Below are positions 35,549 through 44,890 of a stretch of 64,000 nucleotides of DNA, one piece after another (positions within the stretch are counted from its first letter, which is position 1; each line of letters opens with the position of its first letter). The translations under genes and the position numbers were made by a program. A model generated the notes under the pieces. That model was not told where the DNA came from. It did no database searches and was given only the letters and a program-made list of their open reading frames with translations. Source of the DNA: Betaproteobacteria bacterium (lineage in GTDB: Bacteria > Pseudomonadota > Gammaproteobacteria > Burkholderiales > Rhodocyclaceae); assembly GCA_016709965.1 (NCBI GenBank), contig JADJLT010000001.1, positions 248,001-312,000 on the forward strand, in the 5' to 3' direction.

Positions 35549-35580
35549 GTTACCGGCTTGGGATCTCTCCCGGCCTTTTC
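35549..35580 (-). repeat. right inverted hairpin bounding the island
   Basis: GTTACCGGCTT, GGGATCTCTCCC, then GGCCTTTTC: the arms are the inverse of those at 30387-30417, with the central bases reversed. It folds as GGC..GGGA-TCTC-TCCC..GCC and is followed by TTTT on the plus strand, so it would terminate transcripts leaving the island rightwards. Confidence 0.6.
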
Positions 35581-35612
35581 AATTTTGGCTATTTTTTCCG
35601 GTTGACCGTAGC
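35577..35612 (-). repeat. dispersed CGGTCAACCGG element, copy 6
   Basis: On the minus strand it reads GCTACGGTCAACCGG, then AAAAAATAGCCAAAATTGAA, and runs straight into the right island hairpin. It starts about 20 bp past the ppsA stop. Confidence 0.8.
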
Positions 35613-35632
35613 AAGTACGGCCAAGGCAGAAA

Positions 35633-38008
35633 TCAGGCCTTCTTGTGGCTGGCCAGTTGCGTCCAGGTGTCGACCACCGTATCCGGGTTCAGCGAGATGC
35701 TGCTGATGCCCTGATCCATCAGCCATTCGGCCAAATCGGGGTGGTCGGATGGGCCCTGGCCGCAGATGCCGATGTATTTGCCCATCTTGTTGGCAGCCGA
35801 GATCGCCATGGAGAGCAGCATCTTGACGGCCGGGTCGCGTTCGTCGAAGAGGTTGGCGACGAGGCCGGAGTCACGGTCGAGGCCGAGCGTGAGCTGGGTC
35901 AGGTCGTTGGAACCGATCGAGAAGCCGTCGAAGTGCTCGAGGAATTGCTCGGCCAACAGGGCGTTGGACGGGATTTCGCACATCATGATCAACTTCAGTT
36001 CGTTCTCGCCGCGGACCAGACCGTGTTCGGCCAGCAGATCGACGACGGCCTTGCCCTCGCCCACGGTGCGAACAAACGGCACCATCAGCTGGACGTTGGT
36101 CAGGCCCATTTCTTCGCGGACCTTCTTCATGGCGCGGCATTCCATCTCGAAACAGTCGCGGAATGATTGCGCGATGTAACGCGAGGCGCCGCGGAAGCCG
36201 AGCATCGGGTTTTCTTCTTCCGGCTCGTACAGTTCGCCGCCAAGCAGCTTGCGGTACTCGTTGGACTTGAAGTCGGAGAGGCGAACGATGACCGGGTTTG
36301 GCCAGAAGGCGGCGGCGATGGTGGACACACCTTCAACCAGCTTCTCAACGAAGAATTCCTTCGGCGAAGCGTAGCCACGAGCGCGACGCTTGATTTCCTC
36401 GCGCTTCGAAGCCGGCAGGCGCTCGACGTCGAGAATGGCCTTCGGGTGGATGCCGATGACGTTGTTGATGATGAACTCGACGCGAGCCAGACCGACACCG
36501 GCATTCGGCAACTGAGCGAATTCGAAGGCCAGTTCCGGATTGCCAACGTTCATCATGACCTTGACCGGGACGTCCGGCATGGCCGAAATGTCGCGCGAGG
36601 AAATTTCGAAATCCAGCTTGCCGCGATAGACGTGGCCAGTGTCGCCTTCGGTACAGGAGGCGGTGACGATATCGCCTTCGGTCAGCGTTTCGGTCGCGTC
36701 ACCGCAACCGACGATGGCCGGAATACCGAGTTCGCGAGCGATGATGGCGGCGTGGCAAGTACGGCCGCCACGGTTGGTGACGATGGCGGAAGCGCGCTTC
36801 ATGACCGGTTCCCAGTTCGGGTCGGTCATGTCGGCAACGAGCACGTCACCCGGCCTGACCTGATCCATTTCTTTCGGATCCTTGACGATGCGGACCGGGC
36901 CGACACCAATCTTCTGGCCAATGGCGCGACCGGAGGCGAGCACCTTGGAGAAGGACTTCAGCTTGAACTTTTCAACCTTGCCGGCACCAGCCTGCGACTG
37001 CACGGTTTCCGGACGGGCCTGCAGGATGTACAGCTTGCCGTCGATACCGTCTTTGCCCCATTCGATGTCCATCGGACGACCGTAGTGCTTTTCGATGATC
37101 TGGGCGTAACGGGCCAGCTCCATGACTTCGGCGTCGTTCAGCGAAAACTGGTGACGCAGGGATTCTTCAACTTCTTCAGTGACCACGGACTTGCCGGCAA
37201 CCTTTTCGGCCGAGAAAGTCATCTTGATCATCTTGGAGCCAAGGTTGCGACGCACGACAGCGTGCTTGCCGGCTTCGAGCATGGGCTTGTGAACGTAGAA
37301 CTCGTCGGGATTAACGGCGCCCTGAACGACGGTTTCGCCCAAGCCATAGCTGGACGTAACAAACACGGCATCACGGAAGCCAGATTCGGTATCTAGCGTG
37401 AACATCACGCCGGCCGCGCCCTTGTCGGAACGCACCATGCGCTGGATACCGGCGGACAGGGCGACGTCAGCGTGCACGAAGCCCTTGTGCACACGGTAGG
37501 AAATGGCGCGGTCGTTGTACAACGAAGCAAAGACTTCCTTGATGGCGTGCAGGATGTTTTCAAGGCCGACGATGTTCAGGAAGGTTTCCTGCTGACCGGC
37601 AAAAGAGGCATCCGGCAAGTCTTCGGCCGTGGCGGAAGAGCGTACGGCGAAGGACATGTCGGTAGTGGAATCGGCCACCAGGCGCTGATACTGCTCGGTG
37701 ATAGCGATAGTCAGTTCCATCGGGAACGGGGTTTCCATGATCCACTGACGGATCTCGGCACCGGCCTTGACCAGGGCGTTGACGTCATCAACATCCAGCG
37801 CGTCGAGGACGGCATTGATCTTGTTGTCGAGGCCGGACTGGGCCAGGAAATCGCGGTAAGCCTGCGCCGTGGTGGCAAAGCCACCCGGCACGCGAACGCC
37901 GGTATCGGCCAGCTGGCTGATCATTTCACCGAGCGAAGAGTTCTTGCCGCCGACTTTGTCGACGTCGTTCATGCGGAGTTTTTCGAAAGGTAGGACGAGC
38001 GGTTCCAT
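35633..38008 (-). CDS. ppsA: phosphoenolpyruvate synthase
   Basis: A 791-residue enzyme that makes PEP from pyruvate and ATP. The N-terminal ATP-binding domain (DKVGGKNSSLGEMI, then AVRSSATAEDLPDASFAGQQET), the phospho-His swivel domain (RGGRTCHAAIIARELGIPA, catalytic His in TCHA) and the C-terminal PEP-binding barrel (GSNDLTQLTLGLDRD, then GICGQGPSD) are complete. MEPLVLPF at 38008 has an AAGGA box, better than the open upstream frame. It lies 32 bp after the regulator gene on the same strand, so it probably belongs to a regulator-ppsA operon. The regulatory protein PpsR is encoded at 50.5 kb. Confidence 0.95.
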   Translation of the reverse strand: MEPLVLPFEKLRMNDVDKVGGKNSSLGEMISQLADTGVRVPGGFATTAQAYRDFLAQSGLDNKINAVLDALDVDDVNALVKAGAEIRQWIMETPFPMELTIAITEQYQRLVADSTTDMSFAVRSSATAEDLPDASFAGQQETFLNIVGLENILHAIKEVFASLYNDRAISYRVHKGFVHADVALSAGIQRMVRSDKGAAGVMFTLDTESGFRDAVFVTSSYGLGETVVQGAVNPDEFYVHKPMLEAGKHAVVRRNLGSKMIKMTFSAEKVAGKSVVTEEVEESLRHQFSLNDAEVMELARYAQIIEKHYGRPMDIEWGKDGIDGKLYILQARPETVQSQAGAGKVEKFKLKSFSKVLASGRAIGQKIGVGPVRIVKDPKEMDQVRPGDVLVADMTDPNWEPVMKRASAIVTNRGGRTCHAAIIARELGIPAIVGCGDATETLTEGDIVTASCTEGDTGHVYRGKLDFEISSRDISAMPDVPVKVMMNVGNPELAFEFAQLPNAGVGLARVEFIINNVIGIHPKAILDVERLPASKREEIKRRARGYASPKEFFVEKLVEGVSTIAAAFWPNPVIVRLSDFKSNEYRKLLGGELYEPEEENPMLGFRGASRYIAQSFRDCFEMECRAMKKVREEMGLTNVQLMVPFVRTVGEGKAVVDLLAEHGLVRGENELKLIMMCEIPSNALLAEQFLEHFDGFSIGSNDLTQLTLGLDRDSGLVANLFDERDPAVKMLLSMAISAANKMGKYIGICGQGPSDHPDLAEWLMDQGISSISLNPDTVVDTWTQLASHKKA

Positions 38009-38040
38009 GAGGATTCCTTGCTTAGAGGTCAAATTGAAAA

Positions 38041-38817
38041 TCAGGAAGTGGATTCGGAAAAATCGGGACTGAGACGACGGGCGGCAGTCTCGCGACGGGC
38101 GACGCTGCGCAGGGTTTGGGCCAGGGTTTCGCGGACAAAATCGATATGTGTTTCGGCGGCAGCACGGGCGGCTTGCGGCTTGCGGCCGACAATCGCGTCG
38201 TAGATGGCGGCATGCTGGTTCTTGAGCAAGGCGCCAGCGGCCGGCACAGATTTCAACTCGCCAAGATTCAGGCGAATGTTGTCGTGCATCAGGCGCAGCA
38301 GCGCAGACGACAGATGGCCGAGCAGTGCGTTATGGGCGGCCTCGCCTACCGCCTGATGAAAGGCAATGTCGGCATCCGAGCGCTGGTCCATATTCTCGTG
38401 CGAGAACGATGCATTCAGCGTCGCGAAGCACTGACCGAGCCTGGTCAGATCGGCTTCGGTCGCCCGCTCGGCGGCCCATTCAGCGGCCTGGCCTTCGATC
38501 ATGCGGCGGAATTCAAGCATGTCCTCGCGCAGGTTGGGATGGCTGCCCATCATGTCCTGCCAGGGATCAAAAAACGTGGCCTCAAGCGCGTTGGTCACAT
38601 AGGTACCCCCACCCTGACGGCTTTGCACCATGCCTTTGAGGGCCAACTTCTGGATCGCTTCGCGCAGCGACGGGCGAGAGACGCCAAAGTCGGTCGCCAA
38701 CTCGCGTTCCGGCGGCAGTCGATCACCCGACTTCAGCGAGCCTTCCAGAATACGGCGCTCCAGAGAGGCAGCAACAGCATCGGAAATACGCGGGACCTGC
38801 ACTTTATTGAGGGGCAT
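38041..38817 (-). CDS. lldR: GntR/FadR-family regulator, LldR/PdhR type
   Basis: A 258-residue regulator. The N-terminal winged helix (ILEGSLKSGDRLPPERELAT, then FGVSRPSLREAIQKL, then GGGTYVTN) is very close to PdhR/LldR, and the C-terminal domain is the all-helical FCD ligand domain. The start MPLNKVQVPR at 38817 matches PdhR; an upstream GTG at 38844 would place the operator inside the gene. It is divergent from lutA. An operator-like dyad overlaps its own promoter, implying autoregulation. Lactate or pyruvate is the probable effector, inferred from family and context. Confidence 0.85.
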   Translation of the reverse strand: MPLNKVQVPRISDAVAASLERRILEGSLKSGDRLPPERELATDFGVSRPSLREAIQKLALKGMVQSRQGGGTYVTNALEATFFDPWQDMMGSHPNLREDMLEFRRMIEGQAAEWAAERATEADLTRLGQCFATLNASFSHENMDQRSDADIAFHQAVGEAAHNALLGHLSSALLRLMHDNIRLNLGELKSVPAAGALLKNQHAAIYDAIVGRKPQAARAAAETHIDFVRETLAQTLRSVARRETAARRLSPDFSESTS

Positions 38818-38830
38818 CTGACTCGGCTTG

Positions 38831-38845
38831 ATTGGTAAGACCACT
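38831..38845. promoter_or_regulatory. LldR/PdhR-type operator 1 (regulator promoter)
   Basis: ATTGGTAAGACCACT contains TGGT-AAG-ACCA. It lies just downstream of the -10 box of the regulator promoter. Confidence 0.7.
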
Positions 38846-38847
38846 AC

Positions 38848-38876
38848 ATTCTAAACAGCGTTCCGGTAAAGCGCAA
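38848..38876 (-). promoter_or_regulatory. promoter of the regulator-ppsA operon
   Basis: On the minus strand, TTGCGC (38876-38871) and TAGAAT (38853-38848) are 17 bp apart, a good sigma-70 spacing. Operator 1 follows immediately. Confidence 0.55.
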
Positions 38877-38899
38877 GTATAGGATAAACCCTTGGTTGA

Positions 38900-38928
38900 T
38901 TGACTAAGTAACGGTATTCACGTAAATT
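38900..38928 (+). promoter_or_regulatory. promoter of the lut operon
   Basis: TTGACT (38900-38905) and TAAATT (38923-38928) are 17 bp apart. Transcription would start near 38935, with operator 2 just downstream. Confidence 0.55.
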
Positions 38929-38943
38929 TTCAATTGTTCGAAT

Positions 38944-38958
38944 ATTGGTCTTACCATT
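38944..38958. promoter_or_regulatory. LldR/PdhR-type operator 2 (lut promoter)
   Basis: ATTGGTCTTACCATT contains TGGT-CTT-ACCA, the reverse complement of the core of operator 1. It lies 32 bp before the lutA ATG, where bound repressor would block transcription. Confidence 0.75.
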
Positions 38959-38989
38959 TGACCGTTAAATAATTCACACCGGAGACAAC

Positions 38990-39784
38990 ATGAACCGACC
39001 GGAATCTGTAATGCAACGACCCACCGACGTTTACTTCTTCGCCACCTGCGTGGTTGATCAGTTCTTTCCCGGCGCCGGCATGGATGCCATTACCCTGCTC
39101 GAACGTCAGGGCATCCGCGTGCACTTCCCTGAAGAGCAAACCTGCTGCGGCCAACCGGCCTACACCAGCGGTTTTCCGGATGAGGCGCGCAAGGTTGCAG
39201 CGCACCAGCTAACGCTGTTTCCGAATGACTGGCCGGTGGTCGTCCCGTCCGGTTCCTGTGCCGGGATGATGAAGCATCATTACCCGACGTTGTTTGCTGC
39301 CGACCCGGTCCGCAAGGCACAGGCTGAAGCACTGTCTTCGCGCATTTATGAATTGACTGATTTTCTGGTCCATGTGCTGGACTTCAAACCGGCAGACCTT
39401 GGCGGCGACTGCACCGTCGTGCTGCACACCTCCTGTTCCGCCCGACGCGAAATGGGCGTGCACCTGACGGGCCGTAAGCTGCTGGGCGATCTGGCCAATG
39501 TCACCATTGCCCAGCAAGATCACGAATCGGAATGCTGCGGTTTTGGCGGCACCTTCTCGATCAAACAACCCGAGATTTCCGGCGCCATGGTCGAAGACAA
39601 GGTGAAGTCACTGAAGGCCACGGGTGCTGAACGCGTCGTCAGCGCCGACTGCGGCTGCCTGATGAACATCCTTGGCCACGCCGCCTGGAAGGACCAACAG
39701 GCAGGCCTCTCCAAACCCAGCCTGCCGGGCGAACACATTGCCAGTTTCCTGCTGCGTCGTACCGACAAAGGAGCACAAAAATGA
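38990..39784 (+). CDS. lutA: L-lactate utilization protein LutA (LldE), Fe-S
   Basis: A 264-residue protein of the CCG (heterodisulfide reductase-like) family, with two cysteine-rich units: TCCGQPAYTSGF with an upstream ATC, and ECCGFGGTF followed by SADCGCLMN. With LutB and LutC it oxidises L-lactate to pyruvate. The ATG at 38990 is closest to the operator; MQRPTDVYFF eight codons later is an alternative. The stop overlaps the lutC start by 4 bp. Confidence 0.92.
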   Translation: MNRPESVMQRPTDVYFFATCVVDQFFPGAGMDAITLLERQGIRVHFPEEQTCCGQPAYTSGFPDEARKVAAHQLTLFPNDWPVVVPSGSCAGMMKHHYPTLFAADPVRKAQAEALSSRIYELTDFLVHVLDFKPADLGGDCTVVLHTSCSARREMGVHLTGRKLLGDLANVTIAQQDHESECCGFGGTFSIKQPEISGAMVEDKVKSLKATGAERVVSADCGCLMNILGHAAWKDQQAGLSKPSLPGEHIASFLLRRTDKGAQK

Positions 39785-40449
39785 GCGCCCGCGATCGCAT
39801 TCTAGCCAAGCTGAAAGCCACGGCACCTGCTGAAAACCGCCCCGAACCCGATGTTGCCGGGTGGTATTCTGGCCATCGCCTGGTGGAAAGCGCAGCCGAT
39901 AAAGCCACTCGTTTCCGCAACATGATCGAACTGGCCCACGCCGAGGTTTATGCCGTCTCGTCGGCCAACTGGGTGCAAAAACTGTGGGAAGTGTTGAGCG
40001 CCAAGGGGCTTGCCCAACTGCTGGTGTCACCCAACACCGAACACGGCCAGCGCGCGATGAACCAGCTACCGGAAAGCGGCATTGCCTGCAAGAGCTACGA
40101 CCGTGCGATCGAAGCGTGGAAGGATGAAATGTTCCACCACACACCGGCCAGCCTGACCACCGCCCGCGCTGCGGTCGCCGAAACCGGCACGCTGATTCTG
40201 TGGCCGGATGCCGACGAACCGCGCCTGATGTCGCTGGTGCCACCGGTGCATATCGTCCTGCTCGATGCTGGAAATATCTACAACACCTTCTATGAAGCCA
40301 TACAGACCGAAGGCTGGAAAGACTGCCTGCCGACCAACGCCCTGCTGATTTCCGGGCCGTCAAAAACGGCCGACATTCAGGTCACCCTCGCCTACGGCGC
40401 GCACGGACCGAAAGAACTCGTTGTATTGCTGATGGGAGACGAAGCATGA
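39781..40449 (+). CDS. lutC: lactate utilization protein LutC (LldG)
   Basis: A 222-residue LUD-domain protein (MSARDRILAKLKATAPAENR, then AVAETGTLILWPDADEPRLM, then GPSKTADIQ), the small subunit of the LutABC complex. It overlaps lutA and lutB by 4 bp at each end. The order lutA-lutC-lutB differs from Bacillus lutABC. Confidence 0.92.
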   Translation: MSARDRILAKLKATAPAENRPEPDVAGWYSGHRLVESAADKATRFRNMIELAHAEVYAVSSANWVQKLWEVLSAKGLAQLLVSPNTEHGQRAMNQLPESGIACKSYDRAIEAWKDEMFHHTPASLTTARAAVAETGTLILWPDADEPRLMSLVPPVHIVLLDAGNIYNTFYEAIQTEGWKDCLPTNALLISGPSKTADIQVTLAYGAHGPKELVVLLMGDEA

Positions 40450-41876
40450 GCGAACATGCAATGACTTTCATGCCCTCCGAAGGCTTCCGTTCTCGGGCCA
40501 AGGATGTGGTCGAAAACCCCTTCCTGCGCCAGAGTTTCCGCGGCGCGATGGATTTCCTGATCAACAAGCGCATCAGCCAGTTTCCCGACACTGAAGAACT
40601 GGAAAGCCTGCGCACGCTGGGTGAGCACATCCGCCAGTACAACCTCGGCAAGCTGCCCGAATTGCTGGTGCTTCTGGAAGAAAACTTGAAACGCAACGGT
40701 ATTCAAGTGCATTGGGCGGAAACGCCGGACGAAGCCAACGCCATCATCCTCGGCATCTGCCAACAGCACTCGGCGAAGCTGATGATCAAGGGCAAGTCGA
40801 TGGTCAGCGAGGAAATCGAGCTGAACCATGCGGCGGAAGCGGCCGGCATTGGCGCTCTGGAATCGGACATGGGCGAGTACATCGTCCAGTTGGCCGGCGA
40901 AAAGCCGTCGCACATCATCATGCCGGCCATCCACAAGACCAAGGAAGAAATCGCCAAACTCTTCCACGAAAACGTACCCGGCGTTGATTACACCGACAAC
41001 GTCGATGCCTTGATCCAGATCGGCCGCAAAGTGCTGCGTGAAAAATTCCGCGAGGCCGACATCGGCCTCTCCGGGGTCAATTTCGCCGTGGCCGAAACCG
41101 GCACGCTCTGTCTGGTAGAAAACGAAGGCAACGGACGCATGTGCACTACGGCACCGCCGGTCCATATCGCCGTCACCGGCATCGAGAAAATTGTCGAAAA
41201 GCTCGAGCACATCCCGCCACTGCTCTCTTTGCTGACCCGCTCAGCCACCGGCCAGAACATCTCGACCTACTTCAACATGATCTCCAACCCGCGCCAGCCG
41301 GGCGAGAAGGATGGACCGGGAGAAGTCCACCTCGTTCTACTCGACAACGGCCGCAGCCAGGCCTATGCCGACGAACAACTGCGCAAGACCCTGCAATGCA
41401 TCCGTTGTGGCGCCTGCATGAACCACTGCCCGGTATATACGCGGATTGGTGGGCACGCCTACGGCACGACCTATCCCGGCCCGATCGGCAAGATCATCTC
41501 GCCGCATATGCTCGGGCTGGAGGCGACCAAGAATATGGCTACCGCCTCGTCGCTGTGCGGGGCTTGTGGCGAGGTTTGCCCAGTGAAGATTCCGATTCCT
41601 GAACTGTTGATGCGCTTGCGGGAAGAGTCGTTTTCGGCGCCTCATGCGAACCCGGCCATGGTTGGTCAGGGGGCGGGATATAGCCGCCTGATGACTTTCG
41701 TTTGGCAGGGATGGGCGGCGGTCTATCGCTCTCCGGCGCTGTATGGCGTGGTGACTTGGCTGGGGAGTCGGTTTTCATGGCTGATGCCTTCGAATCAAGG
41801 GGCTTGGACGTCTGTTCGGGTGCCGTTGAAGCCGGCGCCGAAAAGGTTGCGGGATATTTTGAAGGAACGCGGGTAA
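40446..41876 (+). CDS. lutB: lactate utilization iron-sulfur protein LutB (LldF)
   Basis: A 476-residue protein. An N-terminal LUD domain (GKSMVSEEIELNHAAEA, then VNFAVAETGTLCLVENEGNG) is followed by a two-cluster ferredoxin region (CIRCGACMNHCPVY and CGACGEVCPVKIP) and a C-terminal tail. It carries electrons from lactate through the LutABC complex. It is the last gene coupled to lutC by overlap; dld follows after 139 bp. Confidence 0.93.
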   Translation: MSEHAMTFMPSEGFRSRAKDVVENPFLRQSFRGAMDFLINKRISQFPDTEELESLRTLGEHIRQYNLGKLPELLVLLEENLKRNGIQVHWAETPDEANAIILGICQQHSAKLMIKGKSMVSEEIELNHAAEAAGIGALESDMGEYIVQLAGEKPSHIIMPAIHKTKEEIAKLFHENVPGVDYTDNVDALIQIGRKVLREKFREADIGLSGVNFAVAETGTLCLVENEGNGRMCTTAPPVHIAVTGIEKIVEKLEHIPPLLSLLTRSATGQNISTYFNMISNPRQPGEKDGPGEVHLVLLDNGRSQAYADEQLRKTLQCIRCGACMNHCPVYTRIGGHAYGTTYPGPIGKIISPHMLGLEATKNMATASSLCGACGEVCPVKIPIPELLMRLREESFSAPHANPAMVGQGAGYSRLMTFVWQGWAAVYRSPALYGVVTWLGSRFSWLMPSNQGAWTSVRVPLKPAPKRLRDILKERG

Positions 41877-41913
41877 TGGCGTTCCCGTTGAACGAGCATG
41901 GGGTTCCGCCTTG

Positions 41914-41962
41914 CTGGCGGGCGTACTTTCTTTTGGCGAAGCAAAAGAAAGTGCGCCCCGCA
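41914..41962. repeat. palindromic intergenic element between lutB and dld
   Basis: ACTTTCTTTTG-GCGAAG-CAAAAGAAAGT is a perfect 11-bp stem (41925-41952), extended by GCGGGCGT and GCGCCCCGC on the outside. Similar palindromes are, to my knowledge, common as dispersed intergenic repeats in beta- and gammaproteobacteria. It could attenuate or stabilise the transcript between lutB and dld. Confidence 0.6.
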
Positions 41963-42015
41963 AGGGCGAAACCCAGTGTTTATTAAGCATCAGCAATTAA
42001 CAATCCGAGCCCCCC

Positions 42016-44787
42016 ATGAGCGAACTCATCCAGCACCTCCGTCAGCACCTGCCCGACCACCAGATCATCATCGATGACCTGCGACGCCTGGCCTATGGCA
42101 CCGATGCCAGCTTTTATCGCCTGACACCAAAAGTCATCACCATCGTCGAATCTGAAAATGACCTGAAAACTGTGTTGAGCGCAGCCAAACAGCACAAAAC
42201 GCCGGTCACCTTCCGCGCCGCCGGCACCAGCCTGTCCGGCCAGGCGATCACCGATGGCATCCTGGCGCTGATCGGTGAAGGGTTCGCCACCTATGAACAG
42301 AATACGGATGCGAGCAAAGTCAAGCTTGGCCCGGGCATCATCGGCGGCGAGGTGAACCGCCGCCTCGCCCCGCATGGCAAGAAAATTGGCCCCGACCCGG
42401 CATCCATCGGCGCAGCCAAGATCGGCGGCATCGCCGCCAACAACGCTTCCGGCATGTGTTGTGGCACAGCACAGAACAGCTACCGGACGCTGGCCGGCCT
42501 GCGCGTCATGCTGGCTGACGGCGCGCTACTGGATACCGAAGACCCGCTCAGTATCGATGCCTTTTCGAAAAGCCACGCGGTCATGCTCGGCGAACTGGAA
42601 CGGCTGGGCTGCGACACCCGTAATAATCGACCACTGGCGGAGCGCATCCGCCAAAAGTTCAAGATCAAGAACACCACCGGCTACAGCCTGAACGCACTGG
42701 TCGATTACGAACACCCGATCGACATCCTGGCGCACCTGATGATCGGTTCGGAAGGCACGCTCGGCTTCATTTCCCGTATCACTTACAACACGGTCGTCGA
42801 AGACCCGTTCAAGGCGAGCGCACTGGTTTTCTTCCCAGACATTCGGACTGCCTGTGAGGCCGTCATTCGCCTCAAGCCACAGCCGGTATCGGCCGTTGAA
42901 CTGCTTGATCGCCCTGCCCTGCATTCCGTCGAAAACAAGCCGGGGCTGCCTGCGATCATGCGAAAACTAGGGGAGGAAGCTGCAGCGCTACTGATCGAAG
43001 TCCGCGCTGCCACGGTCGACGGGATAAATGAGCGAATTTCGCAAGTTCATGCGGCCATGGAAGGCGTTGCCACCGTCGAGCCGGTGCAGTTCTCGACCGA
43101 CCCGGCGACCTGCGAGATGTACTGGAAAGTGCGCAAGGGCACCTTCCCCTCGGTCGGCGCCATGCGCCGCGCCGGCACCACCGTCATCATCGAGGACGTT
43201 GCTTTCCCCATCGCCTCGCTGGCCGACGCCACGCTCGATCTGCAGGCCCTGCTCCGTCACCACGGCTACCACGAGGCGATCATTTTCGGCCACGCGCTGG
43301 AAGGCAACTTGCACTTCGTCTTTACGCAGGACTTTGGCGATCAGACCGAAGTCGACCGCTACGCCCGCTTCATGGATGACGTTTGCGATCTGGTGGTGAA
43401 GAAATACGACGGCTCGCTCAAGGCAGAGCACGGCACCGGCCGCAACATGGCCCCCTTTGTCGAAATGGAATGGGGCAAGGACGCCGCCGACCTGATGCGC
43501 AAGATCAAGCGCCTGTTCGACCCGGACAATCTGCTCAACCCCGGCGTCATCCTCAACGACAACCCACAGGCTCACCTCGAAAACCTGAAACCGATGCCGG
43601 CCGCCGAGGACATCGTCGACCGCTGTATCGAATGTGGCTTCTGCGAACCGCTCTGCCCATCGCACCGGCTGACCCTGTCGCCCCGCCAGCGCATTGTCAG
43701 CGTCCGCGAACTGTCGCGCCGTGCCGCTGCCGGCGAGCCGGCAGGCACGCTTGGCGAGGATTACGCCTACATGGGCCTCGACACTTGTGCCGGTTGCGGC
43801 CTCTGTTCAACGGCCTGCCCGGTCGGCATCGATACCGGCGACCTGACCCGTCGCCTGCGTGGCCGCAAGCTGGGTGCCACAGCGCGTGCAATCAACACCT
43901 GGACCGGCGAGCATTTCGGCACGCTGGCCAATGCTTCGCGCCTTGGCCTCACGGTGGGTCACGCGGTTTCCGGCGTGCTCGGTGACAACGTCCTCGGCCG
44001 CATTTCCGGCGGCGCCTGGAAGAAAAACATGCCATATGCCGGCAAGGCCCCAACGCCACGCGCTACACAAGGCGACCCCGTCGTCTATTTCCCGACCTGC
44101 GGTGGCCGCATCTTTGGCCCATCAATGGCCGGAGACCAGCAACTGGGTGACGTGATCATCGAACTGCTCGGCCGTGCCGGCTACGCGCCCATCCTGCCGG
44201 AAGGCTTCGACCAGCTGTGCTGCGGCCAGATGTTGGCCAGCAAGGGCATGGCTGAAGAAGCCGACAGCATGTCCAACACACTGGAAGCGGCACTGATGAA
44301 AGCCTCGGCCAACGGCAAGTACCCGGTGATCATGGATGCCAGCACCTGCACCGCCCGCATGCAGCAACATCTGTCCGGCCGCCTGAAACTCTACGACTTC
44401 CACGAATTCGCTCACGACGCCCTGCTGCCACGCCTGATGATCCAGAAACAGGCTGGTCCCATTGCCCTGCACGTCAATTGCAGTGTGAAGAAGTCTGGTT
44501 CGGACGCCAAGCTGAAAAAGCTCTTGACCGCCTGTGTCGAGCAGGTCGTTGAACCTGCTGGCGTTACCTGCTGCGGATTTGCCGGCGACCGTGGTTTTGT
44601 CGTGCCGGAACTGAACCGACATGCCTTGCGCAAGATTCATGACGAACTGCCGGCCGCCTGCGGCTGCGGCGTCTCGACCAATCGCACCTGCGAAATCGGC
44701 CTCACCGCCGAGACCGGGCGCACCTATCGATCCATCGCATACCTGCTTGAGGAATGCAGCCGAAAGGAGAGCAATTTGACCTGCTGA
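42016..44787 (+). CDS. dld: FAD/Fe-S D-lactate dehydrogenase (Dld-II type)
   Basis: A 923-residue protein. The N-terminal half is a GlcD-like FAD enzyme (TFRAAGTSLSGQAITDGI, then KIGGIAANNASGMCCG, then the HGTGRNMAPFVE motif). The second half carries two 4Fe-4S clusters (CIECGFCEPLCPSHRL and CAGCGLCSTACPVGI) and a CCG domain (TCGGRIFGPS, CCGQML, HVNCSVKKSG, CCGFAGDRGF). This fusion matches the D-lactate dehydrogenase found next to lldP and lutABC in Shewanella and betaproteobacteria. It passes electrons from D-lactate towards the respiratory chain. Confidence 0.9.
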   Translation: MSELIQHLRQHLPDHQIIIDDLRRLAYGTDASFYRLTPKVITIVESENDLKTVLSAAKQHKTPVTFRAAGTSLSGQAITDGILALIGEGFATYEQNTDASKVKLGPGIIGGEVNRRLAPHGKKIGPDPASIGAAKIGGIAANNASGMCCGTAQNSYRTLAGLRVMLADGALLDTEDPLSIDAFSKSHAVMLGELERLGCDTRNNRPLAERIRQKFKIKNTTGYSLNALVDYEHPIDILAHLMIGSEGTLGFISRITYNTVVEDPFKASALVFFPDIRTACEAVIRLKPQPVSAVELLDRPALHSVENKPGLPAIMRKLGEEAAALLIEVRAATVDGINERISQVHAAMEGVATVEPVQFSTDPATCEMYWKVRKGTFPSVGAMRRAGTTVIIEDVAFPIASLADATLDLQALLRHHGYHEAIIFGHALEGNLHFVFTQDFGDQTEVDRYARFMDDVCDLVVKKYDGSLKAEHGTGRNMAPFVEMEWGKDAADLMRKIKRLFDPDNLLNPGVILNDNPQAHLENLKPMPAAEDIVDRCIECGFCEPLCPSHRLTLSPRQRIVSVRELSRRAAAGEPAGTLGEDYAYMGLDTCAGCGLCSTACPVGIDTGDLTRRLRGRKLGATARAINTWTGEHFGTLANASRLGLTVGHAVSGVLGDNVLGRISGGAWKKNMPYAGKAPTPRATQGDPVVYFPTCGGRIFGPSMAGDQQLGDVIIELLGRAGYAPILPEGFDQLCCGQMLASKGMAEEADSMSNTLEAALMKASANGKYPVIMDASTCTARMQQHLSGRLKLYDFHEFAHDALLPRLMIQKQAGPIALHVNCSVKKSGSDAKLKKLLTACVEQVVEPAGVTCCGFAGDRGFVVPELNRHALRKIHDELPAACGCGVSTNRTCEIGLTAETGRTYRSIAYLLEECSRKESNLTC

Positions 44788-44890
44788 CGAAAAAACAGCC
44801 CAGCAGAAGGGGTTCTTGCACTGGGCCGAAAACTGAGACAAATCTGACACTAAAACGGTCACGCCACCCGTCTGCGCGCCAACGCAGCGA

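Noticed and set aside
44794..44826. GCCCAG/CTGGGC inverted repeat after dld as a terminator
   Set aside because: Long 17-base loop and no T-tract; too weak to call.
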